DNA from: Hyphomonas sp.
Lineage (GTDB): Bacteria; Pseudomonadota; Alphaproteobacteria; Caulobacterales; Hyphomonadaceae
Direction: 5' to 3'
Assembly (NCBI RefSeq): GCF_016125515.1
Contig: NZ_WGLO01000001.1
Location: forward strand, 349,639-413,638
Length of the DNA stretch: 64,000 bases
Shown one piece after another: positions 19,402 to 28,104 of the stretch; the stretch's first letter is position 1, and each line of letters starts with the position of its first letter. The notes under the pieces are model-generated. The model was not told the DNA's origin. It saw only the letters and a list, made by a program, of their open reading frames with translations, and made no database searches. The position numbers and the translations under genes were made by a program.

Positions 19402-20052
19402 TCAGGCGAGCAGCGGCTCGGGCGCGCCCGCCTGCCATCGGGGCAGTTTCGCCATGATGGCGGCAAAGCGCGCGCTGGCCGTATGCCCGGTCAGCCAGGC
19501 TTGCATCGGCGCAGGTGCGTCGCGGGACCAGACGTCCGGATCGGTCGCCGCGAATTGGCGCACGAAGGGGAAGATCGCGATGTCGGCCAGCGTCGGCGCG
19601 GGGCCGAAGAACTGGCCGCCCTGTTCCGCAATGCGCGCGGCAAGACGGTCGAGAATCTCGAGGCCCGCAGCGCGGTGGGCGCCCGCATCGACGCCTCCGG
19701 CGGCGTAGCGCCCGGGATATTTGTAGCGGTCGACCGCGCGTTTGAACGGGCCATCATTCTGCGCGATGAGGCGGGCCGTGTCTTCCGCGTCTGCGCCGAG
19801 CCAGTCTTCCGGATCGTTCTGCGCCAGCGCCCAGTGCATGATGTCGAGGCTCTCGTCGATCACCCGTCCGTCGGCCAGAACAAGAACCGGCACGGTGCCC
19901 TTCGGGCTCGCGTCCAGCATTTCCGCCGGTTTGTCGCGCAGCACGATTTCGCGCACACGCACCTTCAGGCCTGAGGCCGAGAGGGCCATACGCGCGCGCA
20001 TGGCATAGGGGCACCGGCGGAAGGAATAGAGGATCGGCGCGGGCGCGCTCAC
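19402..20052 (-). CDS. Glutathione S-transferase family protein
   Basis: A 216-residue GST-like protein. The thioredoxin-type N-terminal domain has YSFRRCPYAMRARMAL, with the active-site Cys at about residue 14 in a CPxA motif as in omega-type or glutaredoxin-like members, then SPKGTVPVLVL (cis-Pro) and IDESLDI (gamma-Glu binding). The all-helical C-terminal domain includes PTLADIAIFPFVRQFA. Substrate unknown. Its ATG overlaps the stop of trhO by 4 bp, so the two are translationally coupled. Confidence 0.9.
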   Translation of the reverse strand: MSAPAPILYSFRRCPYAMRARMALSASGLKVRVREIVLRDKPAEMLDASPKGTVPVLVLADGRVIDESLDIMHWALAQNDPEDWLGADAEDTARLIAQNDGPFKRAVDRYKYPGRYAAGGVDAGAHRAAGLEILDRLAARIAEQGGQFFGPAPTLADIAIFPFVRQFAATDPDVWSRDAPAPMQAWLTGHTASARFAAIMAKLPRWQAGAPEPLLA

Positions 20053-20981
20053 GCGTCCTGTTCCCGCCGGGCCATATGCTTTTCGCCGCGCGCGCGGGCA
20101 AGCTCGATCTGGCGCTGGCGCTCGGCAAAGCGGGCGCGCTGTTCATCGCTCATCTCGCCGGCGCAGGCGGCGCAGGAAATGCCTTCGGCATAGTCCTTAT
20201 ACTGACGGCCTTCCGGAGAGACCGGGCGCCCGCAGGCATGGCACAGAACATGCTCGCCGGGGGTAAGATCGTGGCGCACGGACACGCGCTCATCGAACAC
20301 GTAGCATTCTCCGCGCCAGCGCGTTTCGGTTTCAGGCACGGTTTCGAGATATTTCAGGATGCCGCCTTCGAGGTGGTAGACATCGTCGAGGCCTTCGGCC
20401 TTGACGAAGCTGGTGGCCTTTTCGCAGCGGATGCCGCCGGTGCAGAACATGGCAATCTTCGGCTTGCGCCCCTCCGCCTCCAGCTGGTCGCGGAACGCCC
20501 GGAACCAGGCCGGGAACCCGCGGAAACTGTCCGTCTGCGGATCGATGGCGCCTTCGAACGTGCCGATCGCCACTTCGTAATCATTGCGCGTATCGATCAA
20601 CACGGTATCGGGATCGGTGATCAGGGCGTTCCAGTCCTGCGGCTTCACGTACGTTCCCACCAGCGCATTCGGGTCCGTACCCGGCACGCCCATGGTGACG
20701 ATCTCGCGCTTCAGGCGCACCTTCAGACGCAGGAACGGCATCGCGTCTGCTTCGGAAAATTTCGCCTCCAGCTTTTCGGCGCCCGGCAGCGCGCGCAGCG
20801 TCGCCAGCGCGGCGTCGATCGCCTCCGGGCTGCCGGCGATCGTGCCGTTGACGCCTTCCTCGGCCAGCAACACCGAACCCTTGATACCGAGGCCGCAGAA
20901 CGTGGCGGCGAGCGCCTGGCGGCGATGCTGATAGTCCGGGAACCGGAAGAATTTGTAGAAGGCAGCAATGCGAACGGTCAT
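20049..20981 (-). CDS. trhO: tRNA uridine(34) hydroxylase, rhodanese-type
   Basis: A 310-residue YceA/TrhO protein, which in related bacteria makes 5-hydroxyuridine at position 34 of tRNA in an oxygen-dependent way. The N-terminal domain carries FRFPDYQHRR and GVNGTIAG; the rhodanese domain has IDTRNDYEV and the active-site loop CTGGIRCEKAT, with both Cys present. A C-terminal zinc-ribbon-like segment (CHACGRPVSP...CAACAGEM) is also typical. First gene of a two-gene operon with the GST. Confidence 0.95.
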   Translation of the reverse strand: MTVRIAAFYKFFRFPDYQHRRQALAATFCGLGIKGSVLLAEEGVNGTIAGSPEAIDAALATLRALPGAEKLEAKFSEADAMPFLRLKVRLKREIVTMGVPGTDPNALVGTYVKPQDWNALITDPDTVLIDTRNDYEVAIGTFEGAIDPQTDSFRGFPAWFRAFRDQLEAEGRKPKIAMFCTGGIRCEKATSFVKAEGLDDVYHLEGGILKYLETVPETETRWRGECYVFDERVSVRHDLTPGEHVLCHACGRPVSPEGRQYKDYAEGISCAACAGEMSDEQRARFAERQRQIELARARGEKHMARREQDA

Positions 20982-21022
20982 GAGACGGGCTTATGGCAGA
21001 GTACCGTCCGGCAATAAACCGG

Positions 21023-21406
21023 TCAGCTGAACTGCGTGAGGCTGAGATTATTGCCATCGGGATCGAGGAACCAAGCGATCTTCGGGCCGCCGCCAGGGGC
21101 GGTCCAGTAGCCGTCGGCATCCATGCCCATGCCGGGATACGCTTCGAACTGCACGCCTTTGGCTTTCAGCGCGGACATCGCGGCGGGCAGATCCGGCACG
21201 ATCCAGCCGAGCACGGTGTGGCGGCTGGGGTTGTGGCCCGCGCCGAGGCTTGTGAGGCGGAGCATGGTTCCGGCCAGATCGAAAACCGCGGCGAAGTCGT
21301 CCTCGGAGACGAGCGTGAGGCCGAGCGTATCAGTGTAGAAGGCTTTGGCTTTCCGGTGGTCCGGGGTGCCGATGAAGGTGACGGGCGGCGCAGATGATAG
21401 GGTCAT
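21023..21406 (-). CDS. VOC/glyoxalase-like protein
   Basis: A 127-residue VOC-fold protein with FIGTPDHRKAKAFYTDTLGLTLVSED at the N-terminus and IAWFLDPDGNNLSLTQF at the C-terminus, the latter typical of a Glu/His-coordinated member. Start at 21406 follows AGGAA; the ATG at 21448 is not used. A distant relative of the other two VOC proteins in the window; no substrate can be inferred. Confidence 0.85.
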   Translation of the reverse strand: MTLSSAPPVTFIGTPDHRKAKAFYTDTLGLTLVSEDDFAAVFDLAGTMLRLTSLGAGHNPSRHTVLGWIVPDLPAAMSALKAKGVQFEAYPGMGMDADGYWTAPGGGPKIAWFLDPDGNNLSLTQFS

Positions 21407-21554
21407 GGGGGCGTTCCTGAGCTTGGGGCACCTTATCCCAACGGACACGAAAGGGGGAGGGGCCCGGCACGCGCGCCAGCTTTCATGTCGCTTGACCTTG
21501 AACCGGGGTTGCAGGTTTAGGTCACGCAGAAGCTAGATCAACGGAGCCGATTCG

Positions 21555-22790
21555 ATGAACACGTCTGCCCTTTTCGAACCACTGACCCTGCCGAATGGCG
21601 CCGTTTTGCCGAACCGTCTGTGCAAGGCGGCGATGGAAGAGAATCTTTCTGCGCCGGGCCAGGTTCCGGGGCAGGACCTGTTCCGCCTCTACAAGGCCTG
21701 GGCGGAGGGTGGCGTTGGCCTTGTGTTGACCGGCAACGTGATGATCTCGCCTGCCGCGATGACTGGGCCGGGCGGTGTGGTGCTTCAGGCGGGCACCGAT
21801 CTGGCGCCTTTCGGTGAGTGGGCGCGTATTGCAAAGCCGCCGGGCGGGCATCTGTGGATGCAGATCAACCATCCGGGCCGCCAGACAATGGAGGCGCTGG
21901 GCGAGCAGGCGGTGGCACCTTCGGCGATCCGTGTCGATATCGGCGAGCATTCGAAACTGATGGCAGAGCCCAAAGCGCTCGACGAGGCCGAAATCCGTGA
22001 GCTGATCAAGCGCTACGCCGACACGGCCCAGCAGGCCGAGGCGGCCGGGTTCACCGGCGTGCAGATCCACGCTGCCCACGGCTACCTGATCAGCCAGTTC
22101 CTGTCGCCGCTGGTCAACAAGCGGACGGACCAATGGGGCGGCAGCCTTGAGAACCGTGCGCGGTTCCTGCTGGAAACGGTGAAAGCGGTCCGGGCCCGGG
22201 TCAGCCAGGGCTTCTGCGTTTCGGTGAAACTCAATTCGGCGGACTTCCAGAAGGGCGGCTTCGATGTCGAGGATGCCAAATGGGTGGCCGGGCAGTTGAA
22301 TGGCCTCGGTATCGATCTTCTGGAACTTTCCGGAGGCAGCTATGAAAGCCCCGCAATGCAGGGGCATACGGACGATAGTTCGACCTCGAAGCGGGAGGTC
22401 TATTTCATCGACTTCGCGCGCGACATTGCGTCAGTTGCGAGCATGCCGATCATGGTGACCGGCGGTGTTCACCGTCTGAAAACGGCGGAGGCCGCGATCG
22501 GCAACGGGGTCGATGTGCTCGGCATTGGCCGGGCGATGGCTTTCGTGCCGGACCTGCCGGCGCAGTGGAAGGCCGGCCGGATAGCGGACGTCACGCTACC
22601 GGAGATCACCTGGAAGAACCGCACGTTGGCGGGACTTGCGACGATGGCGCTGGTCAAGCGGCAGCTGAACCGTCTGGCGAGCGGCAAACGCCCGAAGGCG
22701 GGATTGTCGCCGGCGATCAGCCTGGTCACCGACCAGATGAAAGCGAAGAAACTCACCAAGCGCTATCGCGCCTGGCGCGCGGGCGCCTAG
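21555..22790 (+). CDS. NADH:flavin oxidoreductase, old yellow enzyme family
   Basis: A 411-residue FMN-dependent TIM-barrel ene-reductase-like enzyme. The N-terminus LFEPLTLPNGAVLPNRLCKAAM holds the first flavin-contacting strand, QINHPGRQ is typical of the family, and VQIHAAHGYLISQFLSP has the His pair that binds the substrate carbonyl; KRTDQWGGSLENRARF follows. Probably reduces an activated double bond with NAD(P)H. Single gene, but followed after 8 bp by the flavodoxin-like gene, so the two may work together. Confidence 0.92.
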   Translation: MNTSALFEPLTLPNGAVLPNRLCKAAMEENLSAPGQVPGQDLFRLYKAWAEGGVGLVLTGNVMISPAAMTGPGGVVLQAGTDLAPFGEWARIAKPPGGHLWMQINHPGRQTMEALGEQAVAPSAIRVDIGEHSKLMAEPKALDEAEIRELIKRYADTAQQAEAAGFTGVQIHAAHGYLISQFLSPLVNKRTDQWGGSLENRARFLLETVKAVRARVSQGFCVSVKLNSADFQKGGFDVEDAKWVAGQLNGLGIDLLELSGGSYESPAMQGHTDDSSTSKREVYFIDFARDIASVASMPIMVTGGVHRLKTAEAAIGNGVDVLGIGRAMAFVPDLPAQWKAGRIADVTLPEITWKNRTLAGLATMALVKRQLNRLASGKRPKAGLSPAISLVTDQMKAKKLTKRYRAWRAGA

Positions 22791-22798
22791 GGGCGCGG

Positions 22799-23287
22799 AT
22801 GGGCCGGCAGCTGCTGATCGTCTGGCATTCGCGGACCGGGGGGACGGAGGCTATGGCGCGGGCGGCGTTTGAGGGCGCGCGGGGCGAGGGCGAGGCGCGG
22901 CTGATGCGGGCGGGCGAAGCGGGAGCGGAGGATGTGCTGGGCACGGACGGGTACCTGTTTGCGGCGCCCGAAAATCTCGCAGGTCTCAGCGGCGAAATGA
23001 AGGAATTCTTCGACCGGTGTTATTACCCCGTGCTCGGGAAGATCGAGGGGCGGCCTTATGCGCAGATGATCTGCGCGGGATCGGACGGATCGGGCGCGGC
23101 GCGGCAGCTTGCCAGGATTGCGACGGGCTGGCGGCTCAGGGAAGTGCAGCCGCCGATGATCGTGAATACGGCGGCGCAGACTCCGTCGCAGATCCTGGCG
23201 CCGAAGGTGCTTGAGACAGCGGTACTGGAAAAATGCCGCGAGCTAGGCGCCGGTCTGATGGCGGGCCTTGCGGGCGGCATCTGGTAA
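22799..23287 (+). CDS. Flavodoxin-like / NADPH-dependent FMN reductase-like protein
   Basis: A 162-residue flavodoxin-fold protein. It starts GRQLLIVWHSRTGGTEAMA, the phosphate-binding loop for FMN (SRTGGTE), followed by GYLFAAPENLAGLSGEMKEFFDR, the strand-helix typical of NAD(P)H-dependent FMN reductases of the WrbA/flavodoxin clan. It follows the old-yellow-enzyme gene by 8 bp on the same strand and may supply electrons or reduced flavin to it; this is inference. No clear ribosome site is seen, which fits translational coupling. Confidence 0.8.
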   Translation: MGRQLLIVWHSRTGGTEAMARAAFEGARGEGEARLMRAGEAGAEDVLGTDGYLFAAPENLAGLSGEMKEFFDRCYYPVLGKIEGRPYAQMICAGSDGSGAARQLARIATGWRLREVQPPMIVNTAAQTPSQILAPKVLETAVLEKCRELGAGLMAGLAGGIW

Positions 23288-23313
23288 AAAGGCGCAGGGT
23301 CATCCCTGTCTGC

Positions 23314-24273
23314 TTACCCCGCCAACACCCTCGGCAGTTTGAAGGTCACGGTTTCGTCGGCGGTCTTGACGGTTTCGAGGGTGACGTCGAAGCGGGCGCG
23401 GCAGGCGGTGATGACGCCTTGGACGAGGTCTTCGGGGGCGGAGGCGCCGGCGGTGAGGCCGAGGGTGGTGACGCCGTCGAACCAGGACCAGTCGATATCG
23501 TCGGCCGAGGCGATGAGTTCGGCGCGGGCGGCGCCGGCGCGCAGCGCCACCTCGACGAGGCGGACGGAGTTCGAGCTCGTCCGTGCACCGATCACCAGAA
23601 CGAGACCCGCGTCCGGGGCGAGGACCTTGACGGCTTCCTGCCGGTTGGTGGTGGCGTAGCAGATGTCTTCCTTGTGCGGCGTTGCGATGCCGGGAAAGCG
23701 CGCCTGAAGGGCGGCGACGATGCCGGCCGTGTCGTCCACGCTGAGGGTGGTCTGCGTCAGGAAGGCGAGGTTGGCGGGGTTTTTCGGCGTGAAGCAGGCG
23801 ACATCGTCTACGGTCTCGATCAGGGTGACGGTGCCTTCGGGCAGCTGGCCCATGGTGCCGATGACTTCGGGGTGGCCGGCATGGCCGATGAGGACGATCT
23901 CGCGGGCGTTGTTGTGGTGGCGCTCGGCCTCGACATGGACCTTGGAGACGAGCGGGCAGGTGGCGTCGACATAGATCATGTTGCGGCGGCTGGCCTCGGC
24001 GGGCACGGATTTGGGCACGCCGTGGGCCGAGAAGATGACCGGGCGATCGTCTGGGCAGTCTGACAATTCCTCCACGAAGACGGCGCCAAGGGCCTCCAGG
24101 CGCTCGACCACGTGGCGGTTGTGCACGATCTCGTGGCGAACGTAGACGGGGGCGCCCCATTTGGTGAGAGCCTCCTCGACGATCTGGATGGCGCGGTCCA
24201 CCCCGGCGCAGAAGCCGCGCGGGGCGGCCAGGCGCAGGGTCAGGGGGCGTACAGGCGGGGGGGCGGACGTCAT
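23314..24273 (-). CDS. ispH: 4-hydroxy-3-methylbut-2-enyl diphosphate reductase
   Basis: A 319-residue iron-sulfur enzyme making IPP and DMAPP in the last step of the MEP isoprenoid pathway. The three conserved Cys lie in [21 protein letters not shown] and [20 protein letters not shown] and the Ser/Thr of TSSNSVRL are also conserved. Start at 24273 has AGGAGAA about 10 nt upstream; the in-frame ATG at 24378 adds an unconserved arm. It is divergent from the lipoprotein gene at 24387. Confidence 0.97.
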   Translation of the reverse strand: MTSAPPPVRPLTLRLAAPRGFCAGVDRAIQIVEEALTKWGAPVYVRHEIVHNRHVVERLEALGAVFVEELSDCPDDRPVIFSAHGVPKSVPAEASRRNMIYVDATCPLVSKVHVEAERHHNNAREIVLIGHAGHPEVIGTMGQLPEGTVTLIETVDDVACFTPKNPANLAFLTQTTLSVDDTAGIVAALQARFPGIATPHKEDICYATTNRQEAVKVLAPDAGLVLVIGARTSSNSVRLVEVALRAGAARAELIASADDIDWSWFDGVTTLGLTAGASAPEDLVQGVITACRARFDVTLETVKTADETVTFKLPRVLAG

Positions 24274-24386
24274 GGGGGCGAATTCTCCTGCGCCTGATGC
24301 GTTGCGTGCGGGCGCCAAGGCCTTTAACACGAGCAAGCTATCAAATGGGCACGCCTTATATAAGGCCAATACGGACACGCCGACGC

Positions 24387-24953
24387 ATGCTGAAATTTGC
24401 CTCCATTCTTCTGGCGCTGACCCTGGCCGGCTGCAGCACCGGCGGCCGGCTTGCCGACCAGCTCAACACCAACAAGAATGCCGGGCCGTGCCCGGTGGTC
24501 GGCTCAGTGTACGATGCGTCCCGGTATGTGAAATTTGCCGATGAGAGCGCGCCAAAGCTCTATACCAACATCGCCTATACGGGCGAGATCACCGATGTGC
24601 GTCTGTTCTGCCGCTATACCGGCGACATGCCGCTGGAAGCCGAGATCGAGGTGGATTTTGCCTTCGGCAAGGGCCCGGAAGGTACGGCCAACAAGAAGAA
24701 CTATCCGTATTTCGTGGCGGTCACCCGGCGCAACGGCAAGGTACTGGCCAAGGAATACTTCAACACCGAGGCCGATTTCGGCCGGGGCAAAGTGTCCAGC
24801 AAGACCGAGCTTGTGAACAAGATCCGCATCCCCCGCGCCGACGAATCGATTTCGGGCGTGAACTTCGAGATCGTGGTTGGCTTCGACCTGACGCCGGAAC
24901 AGCTGGAATTCAACCGCGGGGGTAACCGCTTCCGTCTGGACGCGGCGGAGTAG
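24387..24953 (+). CDS. Putative lipoprotein
   Basis: A 188-residue protein with a lipoprotein signal ([16 protein letters not shown], lipobox LAGC). The mature part has [25 protein letters not shown] and the later [19 protein letters not shown] segment, and is beta-rich; no family is named. The start at 24387 is the one that gives a proper signal peptide. It ends 3 bp before argS, so it is probably co-transcribed with it, a common arrangement in this group as far as I recall. Confidence 0.75.
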   Translation: MLKFASILLALTLAGCSTGGRLADQLNTNKNAGPCPVVGSVYDASRYVKFADESAPKLYTNIAYTGEITDVRLFCRYTGDMPLEAEIEVDFAFGKGPEGTANKKNYPYFVAVTRRNGKVLAKEYFNTEADFGRGKVSSKTELVNKIRIPRADESISGVNFEIVVGFDLTPEQLEFNRGGNRFRLDAAE

Positions 24954-24956
24954 GCC

Positions 24957-26726
24957 ATGACGAGCCTGGCGAAGGCGTTGTCGGCGGCCGCTGGCGCCGC
25001 GTTCGACGCCATGGGGCTGGAGGCGCGCTTCGGTGAGGTGCGCCGGAGCGACAAGCCCGAACTTGCGGATTTCCAGTGCAACGGCGCGATGGCAGCGGCG
25101 AAGGCGGCCGGGCGCAATCCGCGCGAGATTGCCGGAGAGATTGCCGCCACGCTGAAGGCGCACCCGATGGTGCTGTCGGCGGAAGTGGCGGGGCCTGGCT
25201 TCATCAACCTGCGGGTCTCGGACGCGGCGCTGTCGGCGCGGGCGCAGGCGGTGCGCGGCGATGCGATGGCGGGCGCCGAGAAGGCGGCGGACGGCCAGGT
25301 GACGGTGATCGATTACGGCGGGGCGAATGTGGCTAAGCCCATGCATGTGGGGCACCTCCGCTCGGCGGTGATCGGCGACACGCTGCAGCGGATGCTGCGC
25401 TTCCTCGGCGATACGGTGATCTCGGACGTGCACCTCGGCGACTGGGGCCTGCAGATGGGCCACCTCGTCACCGAGCTTGAGGACGAGCAGCCAGGGCTGA
25501 TCTATTTCGATGCGGGCTATTCGGGGCCCTATCCGAAAGAGCCGCCGGTCACGATCGACGATCTGGGCCGGCTCTATCCGCAGGCGTCTAACAAGGCGAA
25601 AGCGGATGAGGCGCGCAACGAGCGCTCGCAGAGGGCGGTCGCGGAGATGCAGGCGGGCCGGGCCGGCTACCGCGCGCTGCTGCGCCATTTCATCGACGTG
25701 TCGGTGGAGGCGCTGAAGAAGGATTATGGCTTCCTCAACGTGTCGTTCGACCTGTGGAAGGGCGAGAGCGATGTGGATCACCTGATCCCGGGCCTTGTGG
25801 AGCGGTTCAAGCAGGCGGGCCTTGCCGAGCTTAGCGATGGGGCGTGGATCGTGCCGGTGGCGCGCGAGAGCGACAAGAAAGAGATGCCGCCGGTGATGCT
25901 GGTCAACAGCCGCGGCGGCACGGGCTATCACACGACCGACCTCGCCACGATCGAGGACCGGATGGAGAGCCTGAAGCCGACGCCGGAGCGGATGCTCTAC
26001 GTGGTCGACCAGCGCCAGGCGCTGCACTTCGAACAGGTTTACCGAGCGGCGGGCCTTCTGGGCCTGATCGACGAGTCGAAGCTGGAACATATCGGCTTCG
26101 GCACAGTCAACGGCACGGACGGCAAGCCGTTCAAGACGCGCGAAGGCGGCGTGTTGCGGCTGGCCGACCTCCAGGCGATGGCGATGGATGAAGCGGAGAA
26201 GAAACTCTCCGCCGCAAACTTGCCGGCCGACATGGGCGCAGAAGAGCGCTTGGATGTGGCGAAGAAGGTGGCGGTGGCGGCGCTGCGCTTCTCCGACCTG
26301 ATGAATACGCGAACCACGAACTATGTGTTCGATCTCGACCGCTTCACGAGCTTCGAGGGCAAGACCGGGCCCTACCTGATGTACGCGGCGGTGCGGGTGA
26401 AGTCCGTACTGCGCCGGGCCGCCGAAGCCGGGCATGAGCCAGGCCGATTGGCAGTGACCGAGGATAGTGAGCGCGCGCTGGTGCTGCAGCTCGACGGGTT
26501 CGGCGCGGCGCTGCTAGGGTCGCGGGAGAAGCGGATGCCGCATATCCTGTGCGAACATCTCTACAGCCTCGCTCAGGCGTTCAGCGCATTCTACGCGGCG
26601 CTGCCCATTGCAGCGGAAGCGGATGCGGCGAGGCGCGCGAGCCGCCTCGCCTTGGCGGACGCCGTGAGGCACCAGCTGGAAACGGGGCTGGGCCTGCTTG
26701 GTATCGAAGTGCCAGAGCGGATGTAG
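24957..26726 (+). CDS. argS: Arginine--tRNA ligase
   Basis: A 589-residue class I synthetase charging tRNA-Arg. The HIGH-type motif is HVGH in NVAKPMHVGHLRSAVIGDTL (about residue 130). The usual KMSK is replaced, as in many ArgRS, by the GKPFKTREGGVLRL segment. The Arg-tRNA N-terminal domain and the C-terminal DALR anticodon domain (LSLAQAFSAFYAALP, RLALADAVRHQLETGLGLLG) are complete, so this copy is intact. Its last 60 bp have a diverged second copy 1,050 bp downstream (27717-27778). Confidence 0.97.
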   Translation: MTSLAKALSAAAGAAFDAMGLEARFGEVRRSDKPELADFQCNGAMAAAKAAGRNPREIAGEIAATLKAHPMVLSAEVAGPGFINLRVSDAALSARAQAVRGDAMAGAEKAADGQVTVIDYGGANVAKPMHVGHLRSAVIGDTLQRMLRFLGDTVISDVHLGDWGLQMGHLVTELEDEQPGLIYFDAGYSGPYPKEPPVTIDDLGRLYPQASNKAKADEARNERSQRAVAEMQAGRAGYRALLRHFIDVSVEALKKDYGFLNVSFDLWKGESDVDHLIPGLVERFKQAGLAELSDGAWIVPVARESDKKEMPPVMLVNSRGGTGYHTTDLATIEDRMESLKPTPERMLYVVDQRQALHFEQVYRAAGLLGLIDESKLEHIGFGTVNGTDGKPFKTREGGVLRLADLQAMAMDEAEKKLSAANLPADMGAEERLDVAKKVAVAALRFSDLMNTRTTNYVFDLDRFTSFEGKTGPYLMYAAVRVKSVLRRAAEAGHEPGRLAVTEDSERALVLQLDGFGAALLGSREKRMPHILCEHLYSLAQAFSAFYAALPIAAEADAARRASRLALADAVRHQLETGLGLLGIEVPERM

Positions 26727-26729
26727 CCG

Positions 26730-27110
26730 ATGGCGCGATTGGGCTATGCCACGGTTGGGTCTAACCGTTTAGATGAGGCTAAGGCGTTCTATGATGCGTG
26801 GTTCGCCGTCGCGGGAATTGCGCCGGCTTTTGATCATCCGTCCGGCGGCCGGGTGTATGCGCGCGATGGCAGCATAGCGTTTGGCGTGCTCAGTCCGTTC
26901 AATGGCGAGGCGGCGACTGCGGGCAACGGCATTATGATCTCGTTTCTTTGCGGCACGCCAGAGGAAGTCGACGCGCTTTATACAAAGGCGCTTTCGCTCG
27001 GCGCAACGGACGAGGGCGCGCCCGGCTATCGCGGCGGCTCACCTTTCTATATGAGCTATTTTCGCGACCTCGACGGAAACAAGCTCTGCGCCTATTTCGT
27101 GCGCGCCTAA
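26730..27110 (+). CDS. VOC/glyoxalase-like protein
   Basis: A 126-residue VOC-fold protein: LGYATVGSNRLDEAKAFYDAW at the start and FYMSYFRDLDGNKLCAYFV at the end. The central GTDEGAPG-type motif (SLGATDEGAPGYR) links it to the protein at 7701, which is shorter but otherwise similar. It starts 3 bp after argS and ends 114 bp before tspO. Together with tspO it lies between argS and the displaced argS end, so it probably arrived in the same event. Confidence 0.85.
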   Translation: MARLGYATVGSNRLDEAKAFYDAWFAVAGIAPAFDHPSGGRVYARDGSIAFGVLSPFNGEAATAGNGIMISFLCGTPEEVDALYTKALSLGATDEGAPGYRGGSPFYMSYFRDLDGNKLCAYFVRA

Positions 27111-27224
27111 GGGCAGGGCCAAGCCGATGCTGGTGCCGATCGACGCGGGCCCATCGGGGAAGGATTGCATCGACCCAGGTTAGAATTAGCCCTACTGTAG
27201 TGATCCGTAACACACAGGTGTCTT

Positions 27225-27710
27225 GTGCCCTTTTCCTCGACCGCCAGTCTGGTCGTGTTTCTTGTCTTGAGCTTCACCGCCGCGTCGTCAGGTGCTATTT
27301 TCCGCCCGGGGGCCTGGTACAGGAATTTGCGCAAGCCGAAGTGGACACCGCCGAACTGGGCGTTCCCCCTCGTGTGGTCGGTGTTGTTCTGCGCAATGGC
27401 TGTTTCGGCATGGCTGGTTTGGGAAGCGGCCGGATTGGAGGCTTGGCCCCATTTGGCACTTTATGCGCTGCACCTGCTTGTGAACGCTGCCTGGTCATTT
27501 CTGTTCTTCGGCTTGAAACGACTGGACTGGGCGATGGCGGAGGTCATCTGCCTCTGGATCATGATCCTAAGCGTTATCATAGCCTTTGCCCGGATCAGTG
27601 TGCCAGCAGCCCTGTTGCTCACGCCGTATCTCGCATGGGTCACGGTTGCTGCGGCGCTGAACTTTCGTTTGTTGCAGTTGAATGGCCCACGTGGCGAGGG
27701 ATTGGCTTGA
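27225..27710 (+). CDS. tspO: TspO/MBR family membrane protein
   Basis: A 161-residue protein with five membrane spans, the outer-membrane/inner-membrane translocator-like family that binds porphyrins and cholesterol. Signatures include WYRNLRKPKWTPPNWAFPLVW, NAAWSFLFFGLKR and the TPYLAWVTVAAALNFRL final helix. The start is GTG at 27225, with AGGTG upstream. In related bacteria it affects tetrapyrrole and photosynthesis gene expression under oxygen change. The short AT-richer stretch at 27180-27224 may contain its promoter. Confidence 0.93.
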   Translation: MPFSSTASLVVFLVLSFTAASSGAIFRPGAWYRNLRKPKWTPPNWAFPLVWSVLFCAMAVSAWLVWEAAGLEAWPHLALYALHLLVNAAWSFLFFGLKRLDWAMAEVICLWIMILSVIIAFARISVPAALLLTPYLAWVTVAAALNFRLLQLNGPRGEGLA

Positions 27711-27716
27711 TCGGCG

Positions 27717-27778
27717 CGACACCAGCTGGAATCGGGGCTTGGCCTCGCGGGCGTTGCTGTGCCGGCACGGATGCAGCG
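27717..27778 (+). pseudogene. Remnant of an argS 3' end
   Basis: Read in frame, this stretch encodes RHQLESGLGLAGVAVPARM, almost the same as the last residues of the intact ArgS (RHQLETGLGLLGIEVPERM). Aligned from 26671/27721 the 56 bases are about 73% identical, with most changes in third positions or conservative. The stop TAG is now CAG. It starts a few bases after the tspO stop. This is a diverged, homologous copy left by an event that placed the VOC and tspO genes between the two argS ends. Confidence 0.85.
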
Positions 27779-27872
27779 CGCTGCAAAACCGTGCAGTTCA
27801 TGTTCCGGCGCATTCGGTGACATCTGACCCGCTTGCCGCGCCGGAGAATCCGGGATAGCTGACAGTCAAGTA

Positions 27873-28050
27873 GTCTCTTCCGGGAGAGAGCGGCATTCGG
27901 TAGCCGCCGCCGAAGGCGCAACCGCCCCGGAAACGCTCAGGCAAAAGGGCCGGAAGAGACCCAACACGCTGGAAAGAGGCTGAAACAGGCCTCGCCGAAG
28001 GAGCAAGCCGGGCGTTCACCGGCGGAATCTCTCAGGCGCCAAGGACAGCG
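27873..28050 (+). promoter_or_regulatory. Tandem glycine riboswitch upstream of gcvT
   Basis: Two glycine aptamers follow each other. The first is closed by GTCTCTTCC (27873-27881) and GGAAGAGAC (27952-27960); the second by CGCTG (27967-27971) and CAGCG (28046-28050). Both contain the core GCCGAAGG-type segment and the CTCAGGCAAAAG / CTCAGGCGCCAAGGAC motif of this class. Binding of glycine is expected to raise expression of the gcvTHP genes that degrade it. The expression platform is in 28051-28104. Confidence 0.95.
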
Positions 28051-28104
28051 GGGGCGATGATCGCGCGGCTACGGCTGCAGACCATCTGCTTTCCGGGATG
28101 CACC

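Noticed and set aside
24504..26435. A 643-codon minus-strand frame opposite the lipoprotein and argS
   Set aside because: It covers two certain genes and has low-complexity Arg/His/Leu content only.
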